Shown here piece by piece: positions 1 to 10,841 of a DNA stretch of 64,000 nt. Under the pieces are notes generated by a model that was given only the letters and a program-made list of their open reading frames with translations, was not told the origin of the DNA and made no database searches. Numbering within the stretch: position 1 is the stretch's first letter; every line of letters begins with the position of its first letter. Origin of the DNA: Caenorhabditis remanei (lineage: Eukaryota > Nematoda > Chromadorea > Rhabditida > Rhabditidae). The position numbers and the translations under genes are program-made. The stretch spans positions 3,968,001 through 4,032,000 of the forward strand of contig NC_071331.1 of assembly GCF_010183535.1 (NCBI RefSeq), read 5' to 3'.

Positions 1-1
1 A

Positions 2-1498
2 ACTTTCATCTGGAGCGATTCGTTGTGTTGTATTGATCAGATTCACAGCAATCGTGCCAGCAATGTCTTTGCAAGGAATCGTTTACGAAAGATAAAAGAC
101 ATGGCTTTAGATGTCACGTTCTCTCATGTTCCGGGTAAATCGAATCCAGCTGATGTTCTGAGCAGAGGATGCACTACCAATGAATTACGATCGGATGATC
201 TTTGGTGGAACGGTCCATCATTTCTCTTGAACCACGAACTCCCCCTTCGCCAGTCGAGTGTTTCGGCGTCAAGAGCTTCACCCATTCTGAGCAGCATTTC
301 GACAGTCACCCCACCACCTACGACTTCCCCACTCATATTGGACATCGACCCACATCGATTCAGCTCGTTTCATCGACTCATCAACACTATCCTGCTCATT
401 CTGACGTTCGTAACCAAGTTTCCTCGAGAACAACTACGAAATCGTGCTAAAATGGTTCTGATCAGGCTTGCACAACAACTTCATCCGCCCGACAACGCGA
501 CCATCGACAATCTACATTTGGTTTCTGATGGATCATTGTGGTATTATGAAGGAAGGATTCCAAGTCATCGACAGCCGTATTTGCCCGCTCATCACATCGG
601 AAAACTTTTTGTTCAAGCAGTTCATGAGAAGTATCATCACAGCAGTCCTCGTTATACTCTGTCAAAAATCAGGAATGAAGTCTGGATTCCGAAAGGACTT
701 TCCTTTGTGACAAGATGTGTCAGACAGTGTAAACAATGCCAAAGAAATGCTACCAAACCGATACGACAACCTTCGTTCCCTCCTTTGCCATCCTCCAGAA
801 CAGAGTTTGCTCCACCCTTCACGACTATTGGTTTGGATTATGCTGGCCCAATCCAGGCACAAAGTCGAGGACAATCACAGCCGTATTGGTTTATCGTTAT
901 GACATGTCTCACCACAAGATACACGTACATCGATCTGGTCGACAGCCTCAGTGCCTCCTCTCTGCTGAATGCGCTCCGTCGATTTTCAGCGCTGTATGGA
1001 ACACCAGCAACGATCATAACCGACAATGCTCGTCAGATGCACATGATGGATGATTGTCTCAAGGAATTGAAAGAGCAGTCCAAAAAGCCGTACTTCAACA
1101 GTTACGATTGGCCAACATTCAAATTCATTCCAGCTTTGTCACCATGGCAAGGCGGTGTCTACGAACGGATTGTGGGGATCATCAAAAGATGTCTTGCGAG
1201 AGCTGGCACACACAAATCACTTTTCCAATTGGATGATCTGATCACGCTGCTCAAAGAAACTGAGGCCATAATCAACGATCGGCCACTTACGACAGTGGAT
1301 ACGGATACGAATCTTCTTCCTCTTCGACCATGTGATTTCGTCCACCCGAACAAAAGACGTACAACATTGCTGTTGGCAGATGAGAATTTCGACGTTTCTT
1401 CTCTCATCAATACTCACTCGACGTTTGTTGAAAGCTGGATGAGCTTGAGTTCTATCACGACAAAGCTTCGGCAACGTTGGAACGAAGAGTATCTCTAA
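2..1498 (+). CDS. BEL/Pao polyprotein fragment: RNase H tail and integrase (partial)
   Basis: The frame is open from base 2, so the 5' end is missing. It begins in the BEL-type RNase H, with a WSDS motif near bases 11-22. An H2C2 zinc-binding integrase N-terminus follows (HEKYHH near 625, CxxC near 729-741). The DDE core comes next: the first Asp in GLDYAGP near 838, the second in ITDNARQ near 1018, and Glu in GGVYERI near 1153. The frame ends at a TAA (1496-1498) inside the conserved C-terminal part of integrase. Downstream residues continue in the same frame, so this is a single nonsense codon and not the natural end. The element is probably not autonomous as it stands, unless the stop is suppressed. 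Confidence 0.88.
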   Translation, partial: TFIWSDSLCCIDQIHSNRASNVFARNRLRKIKDMALDVTFSHVPGKSNPADVLSRGCTTNELRSDDLWWNGPSFLLNHELPLRQSSVSASRASPILSSISTVTPPPTTSPLILDIDPHRFSSFHRLINTILLILTFVTKFPREQLRNRAKMVLIRLAQQLHPPDNATIDNLHLVSDGSLWYYEGRIPSHRQPYLPAHHIGKLFVQAVHEKYHHSSPRYTLSKIRNEVWIPKGLSFVTRCVRQCKQCQRNATKPIRQPSFPPLPSSRTEFAPPFTTIGLDYAGPIQAQSRGQSQPYWFIVMTCLTTRYTYIDLVDSLSASSLLNALRRFSALYGTPATIITDNARQMHMMDDCLKELKEQSKKPYFNSYDWPTFKFIPALSPWQGGVYERIVGIIKRCLARAGTHKSLFQLDDLITLLKETEAIINDRPLTTVDTDTNLLPLRPCDFVHPNKRRTTLLLADENFDVSSLINTHSTFVESWMSLSSITTKLRQRWNEEYL

Positions 1499-1552
1499 CT
1501 TCTCCAGGACAGAACTCAAAGGGAGCATCGTCAAGATGCTAAGGCAGTTCAG

Positions 1553-3856
1553 ATGATTCCCCAAGTCAATGATATTGTCATCATCGAAGAAGATGGTCAC
1601 AAGTCGTCATGGCCCATGGCTCGGATCACAGAAGTCGGATCGAGATCGGCAAAAATGATCACGGGAAAAACCAACCGGCTCATTGAAAGACCATTCAAAA
1701 AGATATATCCACTTGAAGTGCGTCCATCTGTTTCATCCGAGATAAAGACTACACCGACGACAACATCCTCTTCTACCCAGGCTTTGCCCATGAATCCACA
1801 AGCAATCCCTCTCCAAGCAGCTCACGAACAACCTATTGCCAAACGGACTCGAAGTAGTCGTATACTTCTCTCATCAACAACCCTGTCTCTGGTTGTTGTT
1901 TTCTGCCTCCTTCATTCTGTCACCGCAACAGAAACTTTGGACGGTTTCACACCTCAACATAAAACCGCTGGTACTTCAATCGTCGACATCTGGAACACTA
2001 TCTCTTCACTTGTGACGGACATCGCAATCCACCTGGGTTATAGTGTCATGTTTCTCGGAATTATTGCAACACTATACTGCTTCAGCATTCTCCTCCATGT
2101 CACGGACCTCGTAAGGATATTGGTACACTGGATGGTTACCCTTTTGCGGAAGTTGATTTCTACGGTTATACGAAAGTGTAGAATCCCCAGACCATCCAAG
2201 CCGGTTACAAGGACTATTGTCATGTTGCATTTCGTTCTGCTCGTCTACGGATGCAATGATGTCAACCATGCCAGATCGGATGAAACCGTTTGCTACAATC
2301 GTAATGCTGAAGGAAATGGAACTCATATGGAATGCGTGATAAACAGTGTGTCACTCATCAATGTTCGATCTACTGGATCTATCACATGTCTTCATTTTGG
2401 AGATGCCCAACAGCCGGTGCTCACTTTGAAAATTGAAAGTGACGCGATATCCACCTCATGCCAGAAGAACACGTTATTCTTCAGTCGGGACTTTAAGCTG
2501 GATTACGAATACATTCAAAGATGTGACATGAAAGGTTCCTGCTCTGAAAAACAGTGCACAACTTTGGATCCCGATCAAGATCTGCCGGAATTGTCAAATC
2601 TCGCCAAATCAAAACCAGGATTTACCGGATGTTTACCAGGCTGTGGATGTGTGAACTGTGGATGTCTCTTTTGTGATCCCAGCTGTCTTTTCTATCGCAC
2701 ATACGCCACACCAACCTCTAACACCATTTACGAAGTATTCCACTGTCCTTCCTGGACTCCGAAATTGCGTGTCAAGATTACGATTAACAACAGTTCCTCC
2801 ACGACAACAAATTTGAGTCCCGGCGTCCGCTACATGATTCCAGGAACCAACATTTCATTGACTGCAATTGGTCTCGTTTCTCCTCCAATTTCGGCCCACT
2901 CCGCCAACTACATCCATGCTCGATCTCCTGACGGACAACTTCTCTGGACCGCATTGACCTTCAATCCTGCTGCCTCCCCTGGAACGCCCACGAAAGGATT
3001 CGTGGGAGAATTGATGTGTCCTACAAACAGTGATGCTGAGGATTTCAACTGCCAATTCGACAACGCATTATGCAGATGTGTAGGATTTTCTACTTCGGTT
3101 CAATGCATTTGTCGTCACCAAAAGATGAAGGATTTCCAGCTGAAGAACAAACTGCCTTTTACGTCATCGAACCATCAAATCAAATTCAATGACGAAACGG
3201 AACAAGTTGAAATTGATTCGACCTATGATGGAGTGATGGGAATCCAAGTGGACGCTATCAATGCCAGTGTGAGTAGGTTCACCGAAATTTCCAGATGTGT
3301 CACCACTCAAGTTGAAACCTTCAATGGATGCCTCTCGTGCCACACTGGTGTCAAACTCCACCTCAAATGCCACTCTTCAGTCAAAACTTCCACGCTAGTC
3401 ACTTGTAGTGACTTTCATGCCAATATCGCCTGTGGACCTGACTCCCCCACCACTGATCTCCAATTTCACGTCAAAGCCGTTGGCCTTCAGTCGTCTTCTC
3501 CTTCAACCATTGCCATCAATTGCTCGTCGGATTGCGGACATCGAGTGGAGTTTGTCGTTCGAGGCACTGCCGCTCCAAACCCTGCTTTTCTGCTTCAAAA
3601 TGGTTCGTTCTCATTCTCCTCCATCTACGAGAGAATTATTCAAGAAGACATTTTCCCTTCCCTCTCCTCTCTTCCTTCTTTTATTGGCTCGTTCATAACC
3701 GATCACATCTTTGGTAGTCTAGTCCCCTTCCTCCTACTGATCGCATTTGTAGTAATAGTAATCTTTATTGTAAAAATTGTAGTTTTTCCCTACTGTAGGT
3801 TATTTAGTTCCCTCCCTAAGTCCTCGAGACGTTTTCGAAAATCTAAAAGAAATTAG
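1553..3856 (+). CDS. Integrase C-terminal segment plus phlebovirus-like envelope glycoprotein
   Basis: This frame is the same as that of the upstream pol, separated from it only by the TAA at 1496-1498. From the first Met, residues 1-55 resemble the DUF5641-type C-terminus of BEL integrases. Hydrophobic segments lie near residues 104-124, 161-185 and 220-234; one probably serves as a signal sequence. A long Cys-rich ectodomain with several N-glycosylation sequons follows, including a dense Cys cluster near 355-375 typical of phlebovirus G2-like class II fusion proteins. A transmembrane anchor lies near 730-755, followed by a short basic tail. Family knowledge suggests membrane fusion; whether this copy makes particles is unknown. 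No internal break is visible in the env part. Confidence 0.82.
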   Translation: MIPQVNDIVIIEEDGHKSSWPMARITEVGSRSAKMITGKTNRLIERPFKKIYPLEVRPSVSSEIKTTPTTTSSSTQALPMNPQAIPLQAAHEQPIAKRTRSSRILLSSTTLSLVVVFCLLHSVTATETLDGFTPQHKTAGTSIVDIWNTISSLVTDIAIHLGYSVMFLGIIATLYCFSILLHVTDLVRILVHWMVTLLRKLISTVIRKCRIPRPSKPVTRTIVMLHFVLLVYGCNDVNHARSDETVCYNRNAEGNGTHMECVINSVSLINVRSTGSITCLHFGDAQQPVLTLKIESDAISTSCQKNTLFFSRDFKLDYEYIQRCDMKGSCSEKQCTTLDPDQDLPELSNLAKSKPGFTGCLPGCGCVNCGCLFCDPSCLFYRTYATPTSNTIYEVFHCPSWTPKLRVKITINNSSSTTTNLSPGVRYMIPGTNISLTAIGLVSPPISAHSANYIHARSPDGQLLWTALTFNPAASPGTPTKGFVGELMCPTNSDAEDFNCQFDNALCRCVGFSTSVQCICRHQKMKDFQLKNKLPFTSSNHQIKFNDETEQVEIDSTYDGVMGIQVDAINASVSRFTEISRCVTTQVETFNGCLSCHTGVKLHLKCHSSVKTSTLVTCSDFHANIACGPDSPTTDLQFHVKAVGLQSSSPSTIAINCSSDCGHRVEFVVRGTAAPNPAFLLQNGSFSFSSIYERIIQEDIFPSLSSLPSFIGSFITDHIFGSLVPFLLLIAFVVIVIFIVKIVVFPYCRLFSSLPKSSRRFRKSKRN

Positions 3857-3913
3857 AAATATCCCCCCTATCTCTCTCTCTCGCCTTTTCCCTCTCTCTC
3901 TCTTTCTTGGAGT

Positions 3914-4202
3914 GTCAAGTGATTTCTGAACACTTGATCTTCTGGGAAAAATTATCATATGAAATATTTCCATATGATAATTTTCCATAAGAACTAATTA
4001 CAATAAATTCATATATGTTAATATTCTATGTATAAAAGGGGGAAACTATTGTATTTGGGATCGTTTTCTATTCGTTTAAGTATTGTCAATAAATTTGGTT
4101 ATTCTGGGAATTCGTCTTCGTCTTATTCTCTATCTATTGTATTCGTGCTGGTGGATCAGCTTTATATATATATATAACTGTCATTGGGACAGATTCCTGT
4201 TG
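3914..4202 (+). repeat. Candidate 3' LTR
   Basis: The segment begins TGTCAAG and ends GGGACA, matching TGT...ACA termini. It contains a TATA box (TATAAAAG, 4031) and an AATAAA signal (4088) in the order expected of U3-R-U5. The alternative that the purine run near 4036 is the polypurine tract and the LTR starts at about 4051 cannot be excluded. Confidence 0.35.
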
Positions 4203-4724
4203 ATTCCAGTGTCGGAATTCAACACTGCTTCAATGAGAACGCTCCTGCTCTTGTTCGACCTAATCATGTTCTTGGGTACAGATGAACATAATTACTCTGA
4301 AACAATTCACAATCAGAAGGCGTTTTTATGGAAGAATTGGCACCGGAAGCCGTTTCAGGTGGTTGGGTGCCAAAAACCACTCAACGTACAGTCGACCAAC
4401 AATTTTTCTGGAAATGTCAGGGAAACGAGGTCAGACTGACTAAAAACGTTTTTGAAACCATATCAAAATGAATTTGTAAGACTTTGACCAAAAAAAAGAG
4501 TTCTTCCAAGTGGAACGATACTTTTGTGGAATCGTCAAAATCGAAATTTTTGATTTTCTCAAATCTGGGTCACGGTGTAAGAATAAAAACACATGGACCC
4601 GAATTCTGTTTGAATATAAAGTATTTTTCATGTGGACACCTTTTTATAAAAATTAAGGTGAGCCCTGTTTTTCGAAAAAAAGAGGGGTGGAACGATACTT
4701 TTGTGGAGTAGTGTACTGTGCTAA
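4203..4724. repeat. Repeat remnants between LTR and duplicated segment
   Basis: No credible gene is seen. A 21-bp motif containing GGAACGATACTTTTGTGG occurs twice in direct orientation (4512-4532 and 4688-4708) and looks like terminal sequence of a mariner-type element. Confidence 0.4.
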
Positions 4725-5934
4725 AGACTTAATAAATTCTAATGGAATAATTCAAATCTTAATTGTAAATATCCTAGTTGGATCGTTTAATTAAAATTTC
4801 AAAATTATTCGTTTCTTTAAAATTTCAGTGATACAGTAGAAAAAGTTACGTTTAAATTTTAGAGCATAATTAAGAAAAAATCGACTCAGCTAATCGATTT
4901 TAGGCGAGCGGTTGGGAAGATGATGGTGTGAAGGAGCATTAGGGAAGGACACCGTTCATTATCTCTGTGTCTTACACTCTCCCTCTCTCTCAATCTGTCT
5001 TTTACCAGAGAATATGTGTGTGTGTGTACACATGTACATAAATTTTCTTAGGACGACCAATACACCTCTTGGCACTTTGCCAAGATCGTGTTGTGAGAAC
5101 TAAAAAAGTTATCGGAAGTTTTATGCGTAAATGGAACTATGACTTATCACTATGAAAAAATTGTGAGTTTGTGTTAGAAAACTGGGTGAAACGGAAAATT
5201 GTTCAAATTTTAAAAGTTAAATTAATACATTTTTCGAAAACATGGTGACGTAAAAAATAAACGGCGGAAATCACAACCCTAACTATAATACATTGTGTTG
5301 TGGTTTTTTCCAAATTATATACAGAAATAACACTGAGATTTCTAAAATTTGTCGTTGAAATGTAGAAACTGAAACTGTGATTTTTAAAAAAAATTCTAAC
5401 TGTTACCAAAAAGAAACCTATTTCATAAACCCCATTAAAAATAATCAAATACCCGTTATTTAGTGCTCAAACCTTTGTCATTTTGAGTTATAAACTTCAA
5501 TTCACCACCAATTTAACTTTCGATAAGACGGCCAACACGTTTACTTTGCGCCCACAGACAGTTGCTTATCAGTGAAGACCTTTTTTCTGTTACAACACAA
5601 ACAGATAGGTAATTGGTGGTAACAAGAAATTATTAATAGTTCAATGAAATTTTTAAAAAAGTCTTAATTAACGAAAAAACGATTAAATTATAGCAGAGTC
5701 TTTTCACAAAAAACCTTATTGAAATTACGAAACCTGAAAAAACTGTAAATTTGCAAATTTTTAGTCAAGAATTTATTGAAAAACGCATTTTCAGCCGTTT
5801 TTATGTCTAGAAAATGAATATTAGATGAATTGTCATATTTTTTTCTCTGTTTTCAGTATTTATGAATTATGTTTGAACTTACGGCTATTTACATTCACCA
5901 TTCAGAACCGAAACGCTTTGTTTTTGCCAAAAAA

Positions 5935-6000
5935 CTGTTTCAGAACCACATTATCTGTGAATATTGAACGATTTTGCAATTCGTGAATTTCTTTCAATCT
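5935..6000 (+). ncRNA. Candidate 21U-RNA (piRNA) locus
   Basis: Core CTGTTTCA at 5935-5942, CAAT start context, U at 5980 (offset 38 from the end of the core). Predicted RNA 5980-6000, beginning TTCGTGAATTTC. The promoter half is conserved at 18742, 19098 and 19716; the payload is not. Confidence 0.65.
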
Positions 6001-6240
6001 TTTCCAAATTACAGAACTTAAAATTATGGGACGAACAATATTAGGCTCGGCCAACATCATGACTACAAACTGGCTCCGTGTCATGAATTATCGAGATCTC
6101 CGCTTATTAGTCTGACTTTCACATTAACACTTTGGTGTAACAGTGGAGAAAGAAAATAATCAGTTGCTAATCTGACTATAATTTTCTACTTTTTTCGTTT
6201 ATTGCACTGGTATGTACTTGAATTTAATGTTATATATGTA

Positions 6241-6641
6241 CAGTACCAGCCAAAAATCTATCATATTTCAGTGGTAAATGTACAATTTTGAGAGTCAAAC
6301 AACTTTTTATGGGATTGAACAGATCAAAAGTAACTCCATTTTTGTAGTTGACAACTTTTTTGTACAGACGCTCCCTAGAAACGTATGGTCATTTTAAAGG
6401 GACAGCTCCAAAATCGCTCAATTTTGCACGGGTCAATTTAGGGAGAAATTACTTTGTCGATACGTAACTTTCTAGGAAGTGTCCGTACAAAAAAGTTGTC
6501 AACTAAAAAAGTTATATTCTTGGTCTGTTCGATTCCATAAAAAGTCATATTGTTGGAAAGTTAGTTTTACCATGACGCACTCTCAAAGTTGGGCATTTTC
6601 AACAGAAAAAGGCTAAAATGATAGATTTTTGGCCGGTACTG
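6241..6641. mobile_element. Mariner-type MITE (CAGTACC family), copy 1
   Basis: Terminal inverted repeats CAGTACCAGCCAAAAATC and its near-perfect complement are flanked by TA on both sides (6239-6240, 6642-6643). The interior carries the family hallmark, a T-rich stretch reading roughly GTTGACAACTTTTTTGTAC, and its complement. The equivalent place in duplicate copy 2 (near 20015) is empty, so insertion followed the duplication. Confidence 0.85.
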
Positions 6642-6688
6642 TAACTACAAATTTTTCAAAAAACTAAAAATTGCAAAACCGAAACATT

Positions 6689-6757
6689 CTGTTTCATAGT
6701 GCACATAGTTTTGCTGAAAAGACAGTCAAAATTCATTGGACTAGTTAGGATGACGAT
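6689..6757 (+). ncRNA. Candidate 21U-RNA locus
   Basis: Core at 6689-6696, CATT context, U at 6737 (offset 41). Predicted RNA begins TGGACTAGTTAG. Orthologous position in copy 2 is 20081. Confidence 0.6.
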
Positions 6758-7220
6758 CTGCCGAATCTGTGTAGACACTTCCATGCACCTGTCCTTTTTG
6801 TAGTCTCTCTACGAGTAGATGACCATCACGTAGCAAATAGAGAAGAAAACGGAGGGGACCGTGTGAATCTTATGTGGTAATGGAGGGAGATAGTATCGCG
6901 TTGGAAAGGAGAGAAGTGTAAACATTACAAAATTGGGAGGATATCTAGAGGGAAAAAGGTACTGCAGTATGTAGCTATAAGACATAAAATACTGTTAATG
7001 AACCACGTATTGGAGAATTTGTGCCAGCCATATCAATATTCTACCAAGATAGATTATATTTTACTACTTTTAAAAACGGAAAATTGTTTCTTTCATGGTT
7101 TACTGATTTGGATTTTTTTTCTGTTTTGATAATTGTATAAACTTCAAATCATTAAAATGATGACGTTTCGCAAATTCTTCAAATATCTTTGATAGATACT
7201 GCTTCTGACAGCCTTTCTTA

Positions 7221-7598
7221 CTAGGGAAGGTCATGGACTCGGTCTGGAGTTATGTGTCGTGACCTATATCATTTGAAAGCTGAGAAAACGCTGTTTCCAA
7301 ATATGTATTCAGTTTTTGCCCTCGAGGCCTGGTAGTCTAGAAAAACAAGGTCAAAGCTAGAAAAATGACAAAATTATTGCCTTTTTAAAACGCGAAAATT
7401 GCAAAAAATTTCAAAACATTTTTTCCCGTGTTAAAAAGGCAATAATTTGTCATTTTTTCTAACTTTGACCCCGTGTTTCTCAAATACCAGGCCTCGAGGG
7501 CAAAAACTGAATATATATTTGTAATCAACGTTTTCTCAGCTTTCGAATGATATAGGTCACGACACATATCTCCAGACCGAGTCGAGGACCTTCCCTAG
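7221..7598. mobile_element. Palindromic MITE with TTA target duplication
   Basis: Arms of about 180 bp run from CTAGGGAAGGTC to GACCTTCCCTAG, flanked by TTA at 7218-7220 and 7599-7601. A 3-bp TTA duplication suggests PIF/Harbinger mobilisation. Part of the same family lies at about 14686-15275, where a mariner MITE has inserted. Copy 2 of the segmental duplication lacks it. Confidence 0.75.
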
Positions 7599-8949
7599 TT
7601 AGATAGTAGTTGACTCTCATGTTAAAAATGTAATCAGACCATTATGAACTGAAAACTTTTCCGTGTTTTTTTTAATTAAAAAAATATTCTTATAATTTTC
7701 TATGAATAAACTTTGAATTTGTTTGAGCTAGTTTCAAGACTTTATCTTTGCTAATTGCTACCCGAAAATACAGTTTCAGAGGTCCCATAATTATGCTGGA
7801 GTGAGTGTCCAGGTAATTCATGCATATTTAAGGGAATAGAATAATATACTGTTTTGAAGAAAAGATAAATTTTAACTCATTTTCTGGCAGTTTAATGGAA
7901 TTTCCACAGTGTACATTATCAATGAAACTCGATTTTTTATTGGGAAGATTTATTGTTCTTGGCTCAGCGGGGCGTACACACTTTCTCTGCCGACCGAGGT
8001 GCATTTTCCTCTTTTTATTTTTTTCTACCGGGAAATATATTACTGCAATCTAAACTGAATGTACTTAAAACAGACAGAAATGATAAAAAACGGAGCAGGT
8101 GCGCTCTGCCTTTACACATGCTTGAAACAAAACTGTTTTTTTATTCAAGAAGAAAATGACTGAAGATCAGGAAAAACGACACTGAAAAGAATACGGAATA
8201 ATATATGTGCCCCTATCCGGTGAACATGCCTTTTTTTCCGATTTTAAGAGAATCACCATTGACGATTATAGTATAGTACGATTATAGTAAACAATCTTTT
8301 TGAAACATAAAAGTGTTTATTCTGACTTGTTAATTATGAACAGACAATTTCGATAGGCTAAAAATGATTCATCAAAAATAAGTAGACCCTGAACGATCCT
8401 TGTTATCTAGGTTTTGTTACAGATTTTTTTTGAAAATTCAGGTTGTTGCAAGATTTTTCCAACCTTTGGCTAATTAAAAATTTGAAGAAAAGAAAATGTC
8501 GATTCGGTTGCATTTCCTGGAATATAAAGTCCTCATGTTAGTTCATTCGTTGCACATGTGGAACAGAAAAAAGCTTGGAGTTTGAGAGACGGCGGTAGAA
8601 GAAAAAGAGGCGATCGTTTTGAGAGTAACTGTTACATTTTTATTTGATCTTTACTGTTACAGTGATTTATTATTAAAAAATTTTACTGTTACTTCATAGT
8701 CTTTTTTGGTGGGTTTTTATTGTAAATCATTAGTACCGAAGAAACATATATTGATCTCAGGTTCCCGAGAATGTAGTTTTCTGGAAAGCAGACATTCTTA
8801 TCATGGATTTTTAATTTCTAACTCCTCTCTTTTATAATAAAGTTGTTAAAAAAGTAGTAGGTGGCATTGAAAACCCGAAACAATATATCTTCAAGCGTTC
8901 GTAGAATCTTAAACAACAGTTGTGAGATAATGATGCGAATGTGTTCCCT

Positions 8950-10840
8950 AATGTTACGGCTTGATAAAATATTTTTAATAGTTATGACCAGAATAGTGAA
9001 ATTGAAGATGTGATAGACAATTTCCCAGTGGAACAGATAACTTTATCGGGAGAAAATGAGAATTCTGAAACATTAATTAGAAGTCATTTCGATAATCTAG
9101 ATTGAGTTTTTTTCTGTTTCGAATTGCTTACATAGTTATAAAGATCATTTTGAAAATCGATCGTTGGCAATTTACTTTATCTGCCCAAAATATGCAGGAT
9201 CATCCAGAAACTCTTAAAAACGTCTTTTTAACCTTGTTTTACTTTACAGATCTTCGACGTAGCGGTTCGAGAGACACTTCGAAAACAGAAAAAAGCCAAA
9301 ACCACAATTTTGTAGAATTTTGTGAACTTTGTGAACTGCAAGCAAGTCATGAATATATATATTTACCTATGTTACCAAAACTCAAAAATGGTCTCATTGG
9401 AAAACTTGCCAGTGAATTGGAACAATTTTCATTTTTCAAGAAATGATTGATTCAACTTTGAGGTTTGCTTCTTTACTCAAATTTCGATTTTTTCATTTTA
9501 AAAAGTGAGATACTAATCAAGATACAGATCTATATCCTTCACTAATTTTGAACTACAATCAGCATAACAATAAACCCAAACTTTATATTTGATTTTTTCC
9601 GAATATAACCTTAAAGGTTATGCTTTTTTTGCTGTTTCATATCCCCCATTATTAGTTCTTTCTTTCTGGTACGATTACTAGAAGTTCGCGACTGCCTATT
9701 ATTATTTGGTTTAACATATAAATAGCAAAAAATATAAATATCAAATTCATTGACTGATTCAGCAAAATCATTTACTATTTTTATTTTTCCAGGTCTTGTT
9801 ATAGAATCGACAAAATATACACCCACAAGAAGAAATGTATCCTATTTTTTAGTTATATTTATTAATGCGTAGGATGTCGATGCTAGTTGTTTTATTCAAC
9901 CTTAATTTCATAGTTTGCGAAAAAATCAAGTTTCATTACCTGTACTTGGTTAGACAAACGATAATTCTGGATTGGTTTCTTAAAACGTTGTGTTTTGGAA
10001 CTTTTTCATTCTTAGCAATATTGAAAGACATGCAGCTTCTTTTATCTCTTTTTTGTGAAACCGCATAATTTATTATGAATGGATGTTTCATGTAATTGCT
10101 ATCAGAATATTCTTAGAACCTCCGATTATTCAAAACATGATTTGTATGGAAATAAAATATCAAACATCAATTATTTATTTGGTTCAAAAACACCATTTTT
10201 ATTGAAAGAAAAGGAAATTTATTGAAAAAATGAAAAAAACAAAGGTTCTCTGATTATGGGAAAACATGGCAAAGAGTATATCCATTCCTTGTAAAATTCA
10301 CACATATGAATATCAGGAAAGTGAAACAGGTAAATAATTTTTTTTTATATGTAGTGAAAAATGATCGCGTAATAATACTACCATCTTTTTGGAATGTGGG
10401 CATGAAAGGTCACGGATTTTTAGTTTTCGGGAAAATGGAAATTTTGGTCAAGGGATATAATGATGTCAGTTAAGCGATTTCTTGAAGAGAATAGCAGCGA
10501 AAAGAAGGGACAACGAGGAGCCCGAGTGGAATATATTAAATACACCTAGTATGCGTAGATGAGCTGACGGTCTCAATTATGATTTCAGAAAAAAGTGGAG
10601 GTTTTTTTATTTTATCAACTCTGTCGAATTTATCAACTCTGTAGAAAAATGTGTTCTATATATAGTAGCTGACTGAAACCGGTGATGATTTAAAAAAAAA
10701 ACGTCGATTTCTGAAAAACCAAAAGATACTTTTTACAACGCAACTTATTTATTTAGAAAAAACGTTGAGAAAACAAAGAAATAATTAAAGTTAAACATCG
10801 GAGCAAGGATTCAATAAAAGATTTAAATTTAAAAAAAACA
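8950..10840. other. AT-rich non-coding DNA
   Basis: Only short frames with no conserved features are present, full of A and T runs. It holds the locus at 9632 and an orphan core at 10322 (minus) that lacks a start context. Nothing else is recognised. Confidence 0.6.
9632..9699 (+). ncRNA. Candidate 21U-RNA locus
   Basis: Core 9632-9639, TACT context, U at 9679 (offset 40). Predicted RNA begins TAGAAGTTCGCG. Confidence 0.6.
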
Positions 10841-10841
10841 G

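Larger units (their letters stand above)
1..4202 (+). mobile_element. BEL/Pao LTR retrotransposon, 3' portion with env
   Basis: The left edge cuts into a BEL/Pao element. RNase H tail, integrase and an envelope-like region follow in one reading frame, then a candidate 3' LTR. gag, protease, reverse transcriptase and the 5' LTR lie outside the window, so completeness cannot be judged. BEL elements with a phlebovirus-like glycoprotein are known in C. elegans (some Cer elements). The right boundary is uncertain because no 5' LTR or target duplication can be compared. Confidence 0.85.
4725..8950. repeat. Segmental duplication copy 1, piRNA-bearing
   Basis: This non-coding block aligns in order with 17390-22710 and partly with 23640-25375. 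Anchors are the TGTGTGTGTGTAC / ACATGTACATAAATTTTC stretch (about 5018-5050, 17752-17780, 23728-23762), the CACCAATT...AATTGGTGGTAACAAG block (5505-5628 versus 18295-18420), and the tail near 8390-8945 versus 22120-22710. Copy 1 carries a MITE (6241-6641) and a palindrome (7221-7598) that copy 2 lacks. No coding sequence is supported. Confidence 0.85.

Noticed and set aside
4083..4439. 118-codon frame after the env
   Set aside because: Overlaps the candidate LTR and has no recognisable feature.
9102..9446. A 114-codon frame in AT-rich DNA
   Set aside because: No signal of conservation, no domain, low-complexity AT-driven residues, and it lies in piRNA-rich non-coding DNA.
10322..10329. Minus-strand core at 10322 (also 20406 and 55795) as a piRNA locus
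   Set aside because: No YRNT context at the expected distance; probably chance or decayed.
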